Of a DNA stretch of 64,000 nt, positions 9,229 to 18,743 are shown piece after piece. Source of the DNA: Paraburkholderia ferrariae NBRC 106233 (GTDB lineage: Bacteria > Pseudomonadota > Gammaproteobacteria > Burkholderiales > Burkholderiaceae). The DNA is taken from contig NZ_BAYB01000007.1 in NCBI RefSeq assembly GCF_000685035.1, positions 62,001 through 126,000 of the forward strand. The letters run 5' to 3'. Every line of letters begins with the position of its first letter. The stretch's first letter is position 1. The translations under genes were made by a program, and so were the position numbers. Below the pieces are notes generated by a model. The model searched no databases and was not told the origin of the DNA. It was given only the letters and a program-made list of their open reading frames with translations.

Positions 9229-10563
9229 TCATGCGGCGGCCTTTTTCCCGGGCACGCCGAGCAGGACGGCGACGCCCCCGACGAATACGAGAACGGCGAC
9301 GAGAATGAGGCCGGCCGCGAAGCTGCCGGTGACACTCTTGATCCAACCCAATACGATCGGACCGAAAAATGCGCCGACCTGACCGAGGCTGCTGATGACA
9401 CCAATCCCACCCGCCGCGGCATCGCCGGTTAAATAGGTTGGGGGAATAGACCAGATAATGGCTGCGGCGGCAAAGTAGCTGATTGACACAAGGCTGAGAC
9501 ATACAATGGCCGCCGGCCAGGTGTGAGTGAGCAGGGTGAGCGTTGCCGCTCCGACAGCACCTGCTGTCGTCGATGCGATGAAGTGCCAGCGGCGCTCGAG
9601 CATCAGGTCCGAGCTTCGCGCAATTATCAACATGCCGACAGCGCCGACGATATAAGGCAATGTGGACAGCAGACCGATGTGAAGCAGATTGTTGATGCCG
9701 GCCTGTTTGATGATGGTAGGTGTCCAGTAATTCAGAATCGTGCCGCAAAGCGGCACCGTGGCCCAACCCGCGGCCATGACATAGACCTTCGGGTCACGCA
9801 GGGCAGCGAGCAGCCTGCTTGGCGCGTTGCTCGGTTTTGCGCGCTTGTCCGCCTCGATGTCACCAATAATGATCCGCTTCTGATCGTCGGTCAGCCAGTG
9901 TGCTTCCTCGGGCCGGTCCGTCAGATAGAAGAACGCAACGATGCCAGCAATGACTGCCGGAAGGCCTTCGAGAAAGAACAGCCATTGCCAGTTGCGAAAG
10001 CCCCAGACACCCGCGAAGTTTTGAAGGATGAGCCCGGAAAGCGGGCCGCCAATAACGCCTGCGGCCGCAATGGCCAGCAGGAAGCGCGATGTGATTCGTG
10101 CTCGGCGCTTCGCGGGATACCAGTAGGTCAGGTAGAGGATGATGCCCGGCCAGAAACCCGCTTCCGCGGCGCCCAGCAGTGTGCGGGAAAGGTAGAACTG
10201 CCACGGCGCGGTCATAAACGCCATTGCAGTCGAAATGCCGCCCCATAGAAGCATGATGCGCGTAACGCTCCGGCGGGCGCCGATGCGTTTGAGTAGCAGT
10301 GTGCTTGGGACCTCGAGCAGGATGTAGCCGATGAAAAAGAGGCTCACACCAAGCCCGTAAGCCGCGTCGCTCAGGCCCAGGTCCTGCTTGAGCTGCAGTT
10401 GCGCGAAGCTGACGTTGACCCGGTCGAGATAATTGAGTACCCAGCACAGGAAGAGAAAGGTCATCAGCCTGAGCGTGACCTTCCTGTAAGTCTCCTCGAC
10501 TTCGTGAGCATCCGCCACGACGGGCCCGGACAACTGTCCGTATCCCAGCGCTGAATCTGTCAT
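9229..10563 (-). CDS. MFS transporter, anion:cation symporter (ACS) family
   Basis: The 444-aa protein has about 12 hydrophobic helices, with [19 protein letters not shown] as helix 1, typical of the ACS group (phthalate, tartrate, glucarate and hydroxyphenylacetate permeases). The loop after helix 2 carries the MFS motif variant [10 protein letters not shown], and [20 protein letters not shown] is the ACS signature in helices 4-5. It is the first gene of the operon, 48 bases upstream of the Pht5-like gene. Two perfect TAGA-NN-TCTA palindromes lie upstream. It likely imports an organic anion by proton symport, in parallel with the ABC importer. Confidence 0.93.
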   Translation of the reverse strand: MTDSALGYGQLSGPVVADAHEVEETYRKVTLRLMTFLFLCWVLNYLDRVNVSFAQLQLKQDLGLSDAAYGLGVSLFFIGYILLEVPSTLLLKRIGARRSVTRIMLLWGGISTAMAFMTAPWQFYLSRTLLGAAEAGFWPGIILYLTYWYPAKRRARITSRFLLAIAAAGVIGGPLSGLILQNFAGVWGFRNWQWLFFLEGLPAVIAGIVAFFYLTDRPEEAHWLTDDQKRIIIGDIEADKRAKPSNAPSRLLAALRDPKVYVMAAGWATVPLCGTILNYWTPTIIKQAGINNLLHIGLLSTLPYIVGAVGMLIIARSSDLMLERRWHFIASTTAGAVGAATLTLLTHTWPAAIVCLSLVSISYFAAAAIIWSIPPTYLTGDAAAGGIGVISSLGQVGAFFGPIVLGWIKSVTGSFAAGLILVAVLVFVGGVAVLLGVPGKKAAA

Positions 10564-10643
10564 TTACGTCTCCGGTTTGTTTGCGGTAGTGCCTGGTCCG
10601 CAGGTACCGCGAGGATGATCACGATCAGGTAGTCACAAATTAC

Positions 10644-10757
10644 TAGACGTCTAATTGATTAAGATTAAGGAAGCTTCGCGTTTTTGGCAACCAAGGGTTT
10701 GTACCAACGAATGCGATCTGCACACTGTGCGGGGATCTGTATATGATTAGATATCTA
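10644..10757. promoter_or_regulatory. Two perfect palindromes TAGACGTCTA and TAGATATCTA between the MFS operon and the chemoreceptor
   Basis: TAGACGTCTA occupies 10644-10653 and TAGATATCTA 10748-10757, with starts 104 bases apart. They lie in the 427-base gap between the MFS start (10563) and the divergent chemoreceptor start (10991). Both are exact ten-base palindromes of the form TAGA-NN-TCTA, matching the sites before the ABC operon. A 104-base spacing is close to ten helical turns, so one regulator could bridge them. Apart from these sites the gap shows no gene. Confidence 0.55.
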
Positions 10758-10990
10758 TCGAAGTAGGTCCAGAGATTATGGTCTGCGTGTCGCGGGCGAC
10801 GTCGGAGGAACTAGTGCTGGACCTCTGAAGCAGGCGATTCCCCTTGGATAAGTATGACGACCCGAGTGGACCCGGTAACTGGGAAGACGTCGTAGCAGAA
10901 TCTCCGCTCAAGTGATTATTTGATCTCTAATATTAAAAACGAAGACGATTGGCCGTAAACCAGTCCAGACATACATATACGGGGGATCAA

Positions 10991-12538
10991 ATGAGACGGC
11001 TGGGATTTCGGCAACAAATGTGGATTCCGCTTGTACTGTCACTAATTTGCCTGGTCGCAGTGGCCACCTTCGGTGTGTTGCAGAATCGTGTTTCCAGCCT
11101 TCGTGAGCGCGAACTCACGCTTAGCCAGGCCGCGGACTTTGCAACGGGCATCACGCAGCACTATGCAGACCTTGCTGGCCGGGGAGTCATGAGTGTGGCC
11201 GAAGCCAGGGCGGCGGCCTTGACTCAGCTTCGAGAGGTAAGGTTCGGAAAAGACGGATATATCGCAGTTATCGATCCAGGGATGCATTCGGTTGTGAACC
11301 CCTCCAAGCCGGAGACAGAGGGACGGTACCTGGGTGACTACCGGGACGAAAACGGTCACTACATTTATCGCGAGATGGTCGCCGTCGCTGAACATGGTCA
11401 GGAAGGGCTCGTTGACTACTATACTCATCGACCTAGGGCTACGGAGATTGTCAGGAAGCGGAGCTATGTAAAGGCATACAGACCATGGAACCTGATATTT
11501 GTTACTGGTGCTTATCTGGACGATATTGACAGAGCGTTTGCCAGATCTGCGATAGTGACGGTGATATTCGTTCTGGTTACAGGGTTGGTTTTATCAGGTG
11601 TCGTTCTCCTGGTTAACCGCGTGCTTATGCGCATGTTGGGTGGATCGCCCGAGTATGCGAAGGCGATCGTACATGCGACGGCGACGGGCGACCTCTCGAT
11701 CGGTATCGCGATACATCCAAACGACAGCGACAGCTTGATTGCGGGTATCGCGGACATGCAAGCACGGTTGCGTGCCCTTATTGGCAGGATTCAGCAAGGG
11801 GCTGATGCGATAACCCTAGCCATGGAGGAGGTCGCTGCCGGCAACGCCGATCTTGCTCAGCGTACGGAAGAACAGGCTGCCGCGCTTCAGCAGACTTCCG
11901 CCACGATGGCTGGGCTTCGTGATGCCATACAGCGAACTGCCTCGGATGCAAAGTCGGCAGCTTTCTGTGCGGACGACGCATTTTCGACCGTTCGGCGCGG
12001 CAGTCAGGAAGTCGTGGCCGTTGCGACGACGATGGAACGCATCACCGAAAGCTCGAACGAAATCGCCGATATTCTCAATATGATAGAGAGCATTTCGTTC
12101 CAGACGAACATTCTGGCTCTCAATGCGGCAGTCGAGGCTGCGCGGGCTCAGGAACACGGACGAGGCTTCGCCGTGGTCGCCTCTGAAGTTCGGGCATTGG
12201 CACAGAGGTCGTCGACGGCTTCTAAGGATATCGAATCGCTAATCAGTCAATCGGATGTGCACGTGAATGAAGGATCAAGGCTGGTCGACGGCGCGAACCA
12301 ATGCATGGCGCAGATCCTCGATACGGTCCACAAGGTAGATAAACTTGTAAAAAACATTGCCGGAGAATGCGAGGTTCAGGGGGCTGGAGTGACTGAGATA
12401 TCGAAGGCGCTTAGTCAAATAGAGGAGGTCACGCAGCGCAATGCTGCGCTTGTCGAGCAGTCCGCTGCAGGGGCGCAGCTCGTGCATGAGAAGGCACGCG
12501 AGCTCGTATCGAGTGTTTCTGCATTCCGGCTTGTTTAG
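10991..12538 (+). CDS. Methyl-accepting chemotaxis protein with a single-Cache sensor
   Basis: The ATG at 10991 is preferred because GGGGGA precedes it; a TTG start 42 bases upstream is possible. The 515-aa protein has a first membrane helix (about 10-28), a periplasmic sCache_2 domain with FGKDGYIAVIDP and the repeat-like YIYREMV/GQEGLVDYY, and a second helix (about 187-208). A HAMP-like linker and a cytoplasmic signalling domain follow. The hairpin tip IESISFQTNILALNAAVEAAR is cytoplasmic and binds CheA/CheW, with AQEHGRGFAVVASEVR after it. No C-terminal CheR-binding pentapeptide is seen. Divergence from the catabolic operon suggests it senses the substrate or a related carboxylate. Confidence 0.93.
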   Translation: MRRLGFRQQMWIPLVLSLICLVAVATFGVLQNRVSSLRERELTLSQAADFATGITQHYADLAGRGVMSVAEARAAALTQLREVRFGKDGYIAVIDPGMHSVVNPSKPETEGRYLGDYRDENGHYIYREMVAVAEHGQEGLVDYYTHRPRATEIVRKRSYVKAYRPWNLIFVTGAYLDDIDRAFARSAIVTVIFVLVTGLVLSGVVLLVNRVLMRMLGGSPEYAKAIVHATATGDLSIGIAIHPNDSDSLIAGIADMQARLRALIGRIQQGADAITLAMEEVAAGNADLAQRTEEQAAALQQTSATMAGLRDAIQRTASDAKSAAFCADDAFSTVRRGSQEVVAVATTMERITESSNEIADILNMIESISFQTNILALNAAVEAARAQEHGRGFAVVASEVRALAQRSSTASKDIESLISQSDVHVNEGSRLVDGANQCMAQILDTVHKVDKLVKNIAGECEVQGAGVTEISKALSQIEEVTQRNAALVEQSAAGAQLVHEKARELVSSVSAFRLV

Positions 12539-13149
12539 GCATCGATGCACGGACAGTGGATCATGGCGGCAATTCAGATAGTCGCATAGGCTGGCAGTCC
12601 ATCGCACCGCCTTGGCAAAGGCACCGGTTCGGCGGCTGCGCGGTTCGAAGCGCGAATCACTCGAGACGTCGAGTCCAGATGTGCTGGTTCATCAGATGTC
12701 CTCGATTTTGCAGGTCCGGCGAGGCAGACGAAAGAACGCATTATTGCTCGGCTGACGCATCGAGTAAGCAGAGCGGGCAGCCACGTGGCACGTTTCTGGT
12801 CCGCAACGGGACGAGGGAGGTGGCTACCTGGAGAGCGTGGGTCCGTTGGACTAGTCATTGTGTAATGCAGCTGTTGAACGGAAGCTTCGAAAGACAGCTT
12901 CGATGCCACGGGCCATCACCCGTTTCGAAAACGTGACGCGGGATTTTCAGCACGACCGTCTCAGAGTCGACGGAAGGTCCCGGAGACTTCGATGTCCACC
13001 TGGTCTATTCAAGGAGATGTTTGCGGCGTAGGTGGGTAACGCGAGGAACTGCTCTGAAGTCCTTGCGGTTATCTTATGCCTCGCACCAAAAGGTCGGACA
13101 GGCCCTATCGGGCAACCTCGTGGTTGATGACGACTTGGGAGTTCACACA

Positions 13150-13345
13150 TGGTCGGACAGGGCGGACGTCGATACCGCGAACGTGAAAGTGTCGACGAGC
13201 CCGTTCGACAGAATCGTTGTGGGAGGAAGTGCTGCACTTGAAAAAGCAGGTGTCGTCACGGAGGTGGCTGCGGTGTCGGCTGCCGTCTCAAATGCAGGAA
13301 ATACTGCGCACGGCGCTTATGATCGGCGCCCGAACGCGCTTCGTT
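13150..13345 (+). pseudogene. Remnant of electron transfer flavoprotein beta subunit (etfB fragment, frameshifted)
   Basis: One frame reads VDTANVKVSTSPFDRIVV then LEKAGVVTEVAAVSAAV, and a second frame continues at about 13289 with QEILRTALMIGARTRFVE. Together they follow the EtfB order around GVDIANVKMSMNPFDEIAV, KEAGVATEVVAVS and QETLRTALAIGADR. Neither frame is long enough for the roughly 250-aa protein, and at least one frameshift separates them. No etfA is adjacent. It is an internal fragment left by rearrangement. Confidence 0.7.
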
Positions 13346-13394
13346 GAATTGAGCGAGTACGTGCTCGCGTTCGCAAAGTTGCCAGAGGTATTCG

Positions 13395-13631
13395 ATGTTC
13401 ACTGGTCCAGGCCCAGCTATTGTCTCAGAAATATTTCCAACTCATGTGCGTGCAGCAGGTGTGTCGATTGGAATGGGCCTAGCAAATTTGGCGGGAGGTT
13501 TTACGCCAATGATAGTCACGTGGTTGATCCGCCTTACCGGTGCACCACAGGATGCTGGCCACCTTCTCTCTGGCTTCGCCGTAATCTCGCTGATTGGGAT
13601 CCTTCTCATTCGCAAACGATCACGCAGCTAG
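13395..13631 (+). pseudogene. C-terminal fragment of an MFS transporter (MHS-like)
   Basis: The 78 codons contain GPGPAIVSEIFPTHVRAAG followed by two hydrophobic helices and a basic end IRKRSRS. This corresponds to the last two or three helices of metabolite:proton symporters, where AEIFPTRVRYTG is a family hallmark. The remaining 350 residues are absent; upstream sequence switches to the etfB remnant about 50 bases before. A stand-alone protein is unlikely. Together with the etfB fragment it marks a deletion or recombination scar. Confidence 0.7.
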
Positions 13632-13719
13632 TGCCTTTCATGGCGACATCGTGAACGACACTGTCTTCCGATTGAGAACTGGAAACTGCTGTCGGAACAG
13701 GAAGCTATTTCTGCAGTTG

Positions 13720-14667
13720 TTATTTCCTCAACGCTGTTTCCCAAGGTGCTTGGGGCAGGAACCGCTCCGCCAGCAAGTCCACGACATGCCGGATCTTGGC
13801 GGAGAGATGTTGGTTCTTTTGCCATACCGCGTAAATGGGAAATCCCTGTGTCCTAGCCATGGTCAATGCCGGTGCCAGTCGACCAGTGGTCAGATGCTCG
13901 GCTACCAGCCAATCCGGCAGCAGCGCGATCCCGTGGCCTGCCAGCGTTGCGTCGAGGATGGCTTCGGTATGGTTCAAGCCTAGACGCCCACGTACCGCAA
14001 GCGGCAGGCTGCGGCCGTGGCGGTCGAGGAAGTACCAAGGCCGCGCCTGTCTGCCGCTGCCGAGCGTGATGCAAGCGTGCCGGTGCAGATCGTCCGGTGT
14101 TTCGGGCGCACCGTGCTTGGCCAGATAGTCGGGATCAGCCACCAGCACAACCCGCTGCTCGCCCAAAGGCTTGGCGACGAGGGTGGCACTGTCCTGCAGC
14201 GGCCCGATGCGGATCACCAGGTCTATGCCATCCTCGACCATATCGAGCCGGCGATCGGTTAGGCATACGTCGAGTTCCAGTGCGGGATGTTCCGCCGCGA
14301 TCTCCAGCAATGCAGGCAAAACCCAACGTCGTCCGAAGACCAACGGCAGATCGATGCGCAGCCGCCCGGCCAGTGCCTGCCGCTGCGTCATCACCTGCGC
14401 CTGCGCGCGCTCTAGTTCTGCTAGGGCGCGCAGGCAGCCGTCACTGAACTGTCGGCCTTCGTCGGTCAGGCTCAGGCGGCGCGTGGTGCGCTGGAACAGC
14501 CGCACACCGAGTGCGGCTTCCAGGCGGGCGACGCTCTTGGCGACGCCCGATTTGCTCATGTCCAGCCGCTCGGCTGCCAGCGTGAAACTGCCAGTCTGCA
14601 CGACCTGCATAAAGACGGTAATGCCACGGAAAGGATCTGTAGTGTTCACGGGTAGTGGCGAATCCAA
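13720..14667 (-). CDS. LysR-family transcriptional regulator
   Basis: The 315-aa protein has an N-terminal helix-turn-helix with FMQVVQTGSFTLAAERLDMS and VARLEAALGVRLFQRTTR, followed by a LysR substrate-binding domain (about 95-300). It belongs to the CrgA/DsdC-like group that often acts on neighbouring redox or transport genes. The annotated start is TTG at 14667; a GTG at 14649 is an alternative and neither has a strong ribosome-binding site. It converges on the MFS fragment, so its original divergent target may have been lost in the rearrangement at 12.5-13.7 kb. Confidence 0.9.
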   Translation of the reverse strand: MDSPLPVNTTDPFRGITVFMQVVQTGSFTLAAERLDMSKSGVAKSVARLEAALGVRLFQRTTRRLSLTDEGRQFSDGCLRALAELERAQAQVMTQRQALAGRLRIDLPLVFGRRWVLPALLEIAAEHPALELDVCLTDRRLDMVEDGIDLVIRIGPLQDSATLVAKPLGEQRVVLVADPDYLAKHGAPETPDDLHRHACITLGSGRQARPWYFLDRHGRSLPLAVRGRLGLNHTEAILDATLAGHGIALLPDWLVAEHLTTGRLAPALTMARTQGFPIYAVWQKNQHLSAKIRHVVDLLAERFLPQAPWETALRK

Positions 14668-15112
14668 GTCAACTCTGTTGCGATTTTGCGAGCATATATC
14701 GAATCTTAACTCGTCATATCATTGTTGAACCTAGCCGACCGCCCCAGTAATGGGTTAGCGGGCGGCGTGTGGCATAGCGAATACGCAACGAGGATGTGCG
14801 CTCGCATCGATGAGTCTGAGCGATGTCTTCCCGCGGACTCTGCGTAAGCGCGCCATAACGACGGTAGAGGTCCCGTTGCTCAGAGCTAAGCGCGGCTGGC
14901 AACGGAGGCGCTCAAGAAAGTCGAGCCGGCCCGAGGGCTGAAAAGCAATCGGAAAATGTGGTCGAGCGTCGAACGGATTTGTCAGCAGGCCGTGAGCGCG
15001 GTTGCGCCGAGTGTGTGTTTTTCCTAAATAAGGCGGGGGACGGTTAGGAAAGGTATTGGGACGTCGCATGGCGTTATCGCGAGGAAATCGCGAGTCAGAC
15101 CGGGAGCCTGAA
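14668..15112. other. Intergenic region between two LysR-type genes, no supported gene
   Basis: These 445 bases separate the divergent LysR genes and should contain both promoters. A 62-codon minus-strand reading frame (14714-14902) is open but matches nothing I recognise, has no ribosome-binding site and lacks a consistent codon pattern. No clear repeat or hairpin was seen. Confidence 0.4.
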
Positions 15113-16024
15113 ATGTTGGATCGGCAGCAACTTGAAACATTTGCGACGGTCGTGGAATGCCAGCATTTCAGGAGGGCGGCGGAAATACTGCATATATCGC
15201 CAGGTGCCGTGACGGCGCGGATAAAGAGCCTCGAAGCCACTGTCGGCGTAACTCTGTTATTGCGCGACCCCGTCGTTATGCCGACTCACGCTGGCGAAGT
15301 GATTCTTCGGCATGTTATGGCCGTTCGTCTGCTTGAGGAGGAGGCATTCCGGGTTATTAAGCCGGGCGAGTTTCCGCCTGTCAACATTGCCGTCGCCGTC
15401 AACGCTGATTCGTTGGCGACCTGGTTTGAGCCTGTTTCATGGCAACTTGCGGCACAGCACATTGGGCTCGAGATCATCGTCGACGATCAGGACCACACGG
15501 TGACTGCCTTGGTTCGTGGTGATGTCAAGGGTTGCATCTCGACACAACGGGAACCGAGCCTTGGATTTCAGGCCGATTTTGCTGGCGGAATGCGCTACCG
15601 TTGTGTCGCGACGCCTGAATTTGTCGCAGCGCACTTGCCCAAAGGCATGACGCTGCCGGCGATACTGGATGTTCCGGCAATCCTGTTTGATCGCAAGGAT
15701 GCGATTCACGACAAATTCCTTTCCACATTCTTCCGGGTTGATATCGACAGGTACCGCAAGCACTATTTTCCGTCACCAACCGCATTGCTGAACGGGATAC
15801 TAAACGGACTCGGGTATGGGCTGGTGCCGGAGATACAGATCGGGGCGCTGCTGGAATCCGGTTCGCTCGTGGAGCTTACGCCCGGACACAGTCTTCTGCT
15901 CGAGCTCTACTGGCATCACTGGGAATCGGAGCCTGAACCGCTTGCGAAGATCACCGCACTGGTCATGGATTACGCACGCCGTAGTCTTGTCCAGGAGATC
16001 CACCAGGGCAGTGGAGATGCATGA
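15113..16024 (+). CDS. ArgP/LysG-like LysR-family regulator
   Basis: The start at 15113 follows GGGAG by eight bases and gives MLDRQQLETFATVVE, aligned with the ArgP/IciA N-terminus; an upstream ATG at 15056 would add 19 unlikely residues. The 303-aa length equals the ArgP norm. The helix-turn-helix includes FRRAAEILHISPGAVTARIK, and the effector domain includes VNADSLATWFEPV, also ArgP-like. ArgP/LysG proteins control amino-acid exporters such as LysE/ArgO, but none is adjacent here. The gene converges with the transporter at 16031, with a six-base gap. Confidence 0.9.
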   Translation: MLDRQQLETFATVVECQHFRRAAEILHISPGAVTARIKSLEATVGVTLLLRDPVVMPTHAGEVILRHVMAVRLLEEEAFRVIKPGEFPPVNIAVAVNADSLATWFEPVSWQLAAQHIGLEIIVDDQDHTVTALVRGDVKGCISTQREPSLGFQADFAGGMRYRCVATPEFVAAHLPKGMTLPAILDVPAILFDRKDAIHDKFLSTFFRVDIDRYRKHYFPSPTALLNGILNGLGYGLVPEIQIGALLESGSLVELTPGHSLLLELYWHHWESEPEPLAKITALVMDYARRSLVQEIHQGSGDA

Positions 16025-16030
16025 CCTTGG

Positions 16031-17269
16031 TCATGACCGGGCACCAAGCTGCGCGCAGATAAAATACCATGCGAGCAGCGGGGCGACGGACGCGAGCAGT
16101 CCCGTGGTCAGGGACATCCAGTTTGGCAGGTCCGCGATGTGCGCCCAGGACACGACTGCTGTGAGCAGGGAAGACATGCCGCCTGAGATCATCATCGGAA
16201 GAGCGCAGCGTCGTGCAGCGGGTTTTCCGGTCTGATCTAGCACAAACAGTACTCCGACTGCCGAAATGTAAATGGCGTTCAGCGAAACAATGGTTGAGAC
16301 GATCGAGTACCCGTCGATAGCGATGATCGAGCAAATCGCGGTGATGAGACATTTTGATGTGAGTTCGTGGCGGCGGATGGAAGGATGCAAGTCCATCAAT
16401 GCACTGCCCATTGCATGCGTGATGGCTGTTCCGGATCCAAGCGCCGCCAGCACGACAATGCCGAGGCAGATCGGGCCTGCGGGTCCACCGGTATGGAGCA
16501 TGATCAAGGGGATTGCGCCGGCGTAGTCTGTAAGCCCAGACAGTTGTCCGCTATGAAGTGCTGCTACAACGGTGGCGGCTGGCAAAAATCCGGCAGCGAT
16601 GAGAAAGATGCCCGCGAAGACGCAGCCAAGCCAGGCGTCCACCGGTCGACGCGCAGCGATGACGAACTGTTGATAGTCGGAACCGGTGAGTACCAGGAAT
16701 CCAATGCCGCTCGCCATCGTGAGCGTTTCGATGGGAGGCGCAGTCCACACCCCGCGAATGAACGACGGCCACGCATGGAGGTAGACCGGCAATCCTCCTG
16801 ATGTGACGAGCGCATGTAGCAATATCAGATTGCTGCCGAGCAGGCCAAATGTGAAAAGCAGAGCCGCGACGCCCAGGTCAACGGACGAGATTGCCAGCAG
16901 CGCAATGGAAGTTGCAAGCACTGAGTGAAATGTCGAAAATCCCACAGTTGCAAGGACGGCGACACTGCCGTGAATCTGCGCTGCGAGTACACCAGCCATC
17001 CACACGAGCGAGAGGAGTGCGACGGCCTTTCTCACAACTGGACCATACTGGTTTCCAAAGACCTCCCAAATCGGTTTGCCGGCAAACCAGAGTCTCTTTG
17101 CGATGAGGCCGAGCGCGAACATTCCAAACGCGGTCACGACGGCATAGAGGCTGCCCGCGATACCGGAATGAATGGCCATTTCGCCAGTGCCGAGCAAGAA
17201 GGCAATTCCACAACTCGCGGAGACGAGCAGTGCGGCGACATGAATGGCACCCAGATTGCGACCTACCAT
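16031..17269 (-). CDS. Multi-pass transporter of the SSS/APC superfamily (substrate unknown)
   Basis: The start at 17269 is chosen because GAGGAG lies seven bases upstream; an ATG at 17296 would overlap the desaturase by 34 bases. About 412 aa with 10-12 hydrophobic helices. Helix 1-2 region ASCGIAFLLGTGEMAIHSG and the central GSDYQQFVIAARRP resemble sodium:solute symporters. The length is shorter than the usual 480-550 aa of that family. The start overlaps the desaturase stop by seven bases, so the two genes are probably translationally coupled. I cannot name a substrate. Confidence 0.75.
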   Translation of the reverse strand: MVGRNLGAIHVAALLVSASCGIAFLLGTGEMAIHSGIAGSLYAVVTAFGMFALGLIAKRLWFAGKPIWEVFGNQYGPVVRKAVALLSLVWMAGVLAAQIHGSVAVLATVGFSTFHSVLATSIALLAISSVDLGVAALLFTFGLLGSNLILLHALVTSGGLPVYLHAWPSFIRGVWTAPPIETLTMASGIGFLVLTGSDYQQFVIAARRPVDAWLGCVFAGIFLIAAGFLPAATVVAALHSGQLSGLTDYAGAIPLIMLHTGGPAGPICLGIVVLAALGSGTAITHAMGSALMDLHPSIRRHELTSKCLITAICSIIAIDGYSIVSTIVSLNAIYISAVGVLFVLDQTGKPAARRCALPMMISGGMSSLLTAVVSWAHIADLPNWMSLTTGLLASVAPLLAWYFICAQLGARS

Positions 17270-18213
17270 GGCTGTTCTCCTCTGGAATTCTCCCATTCCC
17301 GCACCACCGCATCGGGGCCGGAAAAGTAAGTGCGGGATACGCGTGCCGCGCGGGCGAAGCCCGGTAGCTCAAGGAGCCTTGCGTGTGCCTTCGGCAGGCG
17401 ATGATACGGGACCGAGGGCATCAAGTGGTGGGTAAGGTGGTAGCCGTTGTTGTGCGGGTGAATGATCCAGCGCCACATGCTGCACGAGGAAATGTCGCGC
17501 GTGTAACTGAACACGCCGCCGGGTTCCCTACCGAAGTGGTCGCAGAATTCCCGAAAGGTGGTAATCGCATGGAACACGGTGGCCCTGGCGAGTATCCACA
17601 GGGCGATGAATGCGCCCGCAACGTGGGGTCCTGCGAGAAGCGTTACGCCACCCAGCACGCAGATCCACCAGACGACGATACCTGCTTTACGCGAAAATGT
17701 GACCTGTCGGGCGTGAAGGTGTCCAAAGATCGAGGCAGCCCATGTGCGCGGGGTCACCAGGACCACGAGGTAGGGATGCCGCCAGTTGTCGCCCGGAGCG
17801 GGACGAACGTCAATGTAGTCGGGATCTGACTTTGGGTCTCCGAGCCACGCGTGGTGGCGCGCGTGGGACTCGCAATACATGACCAGACTATTGAAAAGCG
17901 GAGGCGCAATAAACAGCCTTGCGACTACGTCATTGAGTTGACGCGAGGATGCAAGATTCCGGTGAGCGGCGTCGTGAAGAAGATTGCCTAGCGCCCGCTG
18001 CCGGTTGCCGATCCACGCAATGGCTGCGGGGGCGGAGTACCATCCAAAGCGATGAAAGAAAAGCATCGCACCGGCGATACTCAGCCAGTCAAAGGCGATA
18101 TCTGCGATCACCCTTGATAGTATAGGGGCAGTCATCGCCTGACGTACCGCATTCCACCCAGGAAACACGGAGCGAATCAGGTTCTGATCGTGGATGATGG
18201 CACGATTCGTCAT
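17263..18213 (-). CDS. Membrane fatty-acid desaturase family protein
   Basis: The 316-aa protein carries three histidine boxes, HDAAH, HARHH and HLTHH (in NNGYHLTHHLMP), that hold a di-iron centre, with pairs of membrane helices between them. Spacing matches class 1 fatty-acid desaturase/hydroxylase proteins. A GAGG ribosome-binding site lies seven bases before the ATG. The substrate may be an acyl lipid, but the family also includes alkane, sphingolipid and carotenoid enzymes. It forms an operon with the transporter downstream. No acyl-carrier or electron-donor gene is adjacent. Confidence 0.9.
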   Translation of the reverse strand: MTNRAIIHDQNLIRSVFPGWNAVRQAMTAPILSRVIADIAFDWLSIAGAMLFFHRFGWYSAPAAIAWIGNRQRALGNLLHDAAHRNLASSRQLNDVVARLFIAPPLFNSLVMYCESHARHHAWLGDPKSDPDYIDVRPAPGDNWRHPYLVVLVTPRTWAASIFGHLHARQVTFSRKAGIVVWWICVLGGVTLLAGPHVAGAFIALWILARATVFHAITTFREFCDHFGREPGGVFSYTRDISSCSMWRWIIHPHNNGYHLTHHLMPSVPYHRLPKAHARLLELPGFARAARVSRTYFSGPDAVVREWENSRGEQPW

Positions 18214-18743
18214 GGTAGCCTCGCCTGAAGATCAGTCGTGACAGCGCCAGCTGAAGCGTGCGTCTATTCACGCACATCGCTGGCAGAAACGGGACTTTCA
18301 TCTTAGGAAACCAGGGAGGGTCGTACAGTCCGTTCAGCAAATTTGAACGGCGTTTAAACCCGGCGATCGGAACGCCCGAAGGATCGTCGACGAGGCGGCG
18401 GAACTTCCGACGCGATTGAGTCTGTCTTCATCCAGTGGGGCTTGAAGTCCAGAACCCGGGCTAACCTGCCAATGGTGATCTCAGGGATAGCTATGGCAAT
18501 AGCTGTTCGAAGAACTTGCTCTAAATATTATTCAGGAAAGCTATTTAATGAGATATGAAAATCTTTGCGATTGATGCTAAATCCGTACTTTTGAGGACCA
18601 TATGACAACCATCGCTGTGGTATGTATGGTGAGAATCGCAAGTCCGCCGCGGAGGCGTCCTGACGCTTGCCTGATCCATCCGCAGATAGACATCACGGAT
18701 CGTGATTGCCGGGTGTTTGTTGGGAAGGCGGAGACAGGCGACG
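18214..18743. other. Gene-poor junction between host-like genes and the mobile element
   Basis: About 530 bases without a supported gene. The part near 18214 should hold the desaturase promoter. The rest is lower in GC than its surroundings (18.5-18.6 kb), with small open frames on both strands that match nothing I know. This is where an element end (attachment site) would be expected, but no tRNA 3' end or direct repeat could be confirmed from this window alone. Confidence 0.4.

Noticed and set aside
14714-14902. 62-codon minus-strand frame between the LysR genes
   Set aside because: No ribosome site, no domain and no codon bias.
18214-18743. Attachment site or tRNA 3' end at the element boundary
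   Set aside because: No cloverleaf or direct repeat could be confirmed, and the other end of the element is outside the window.
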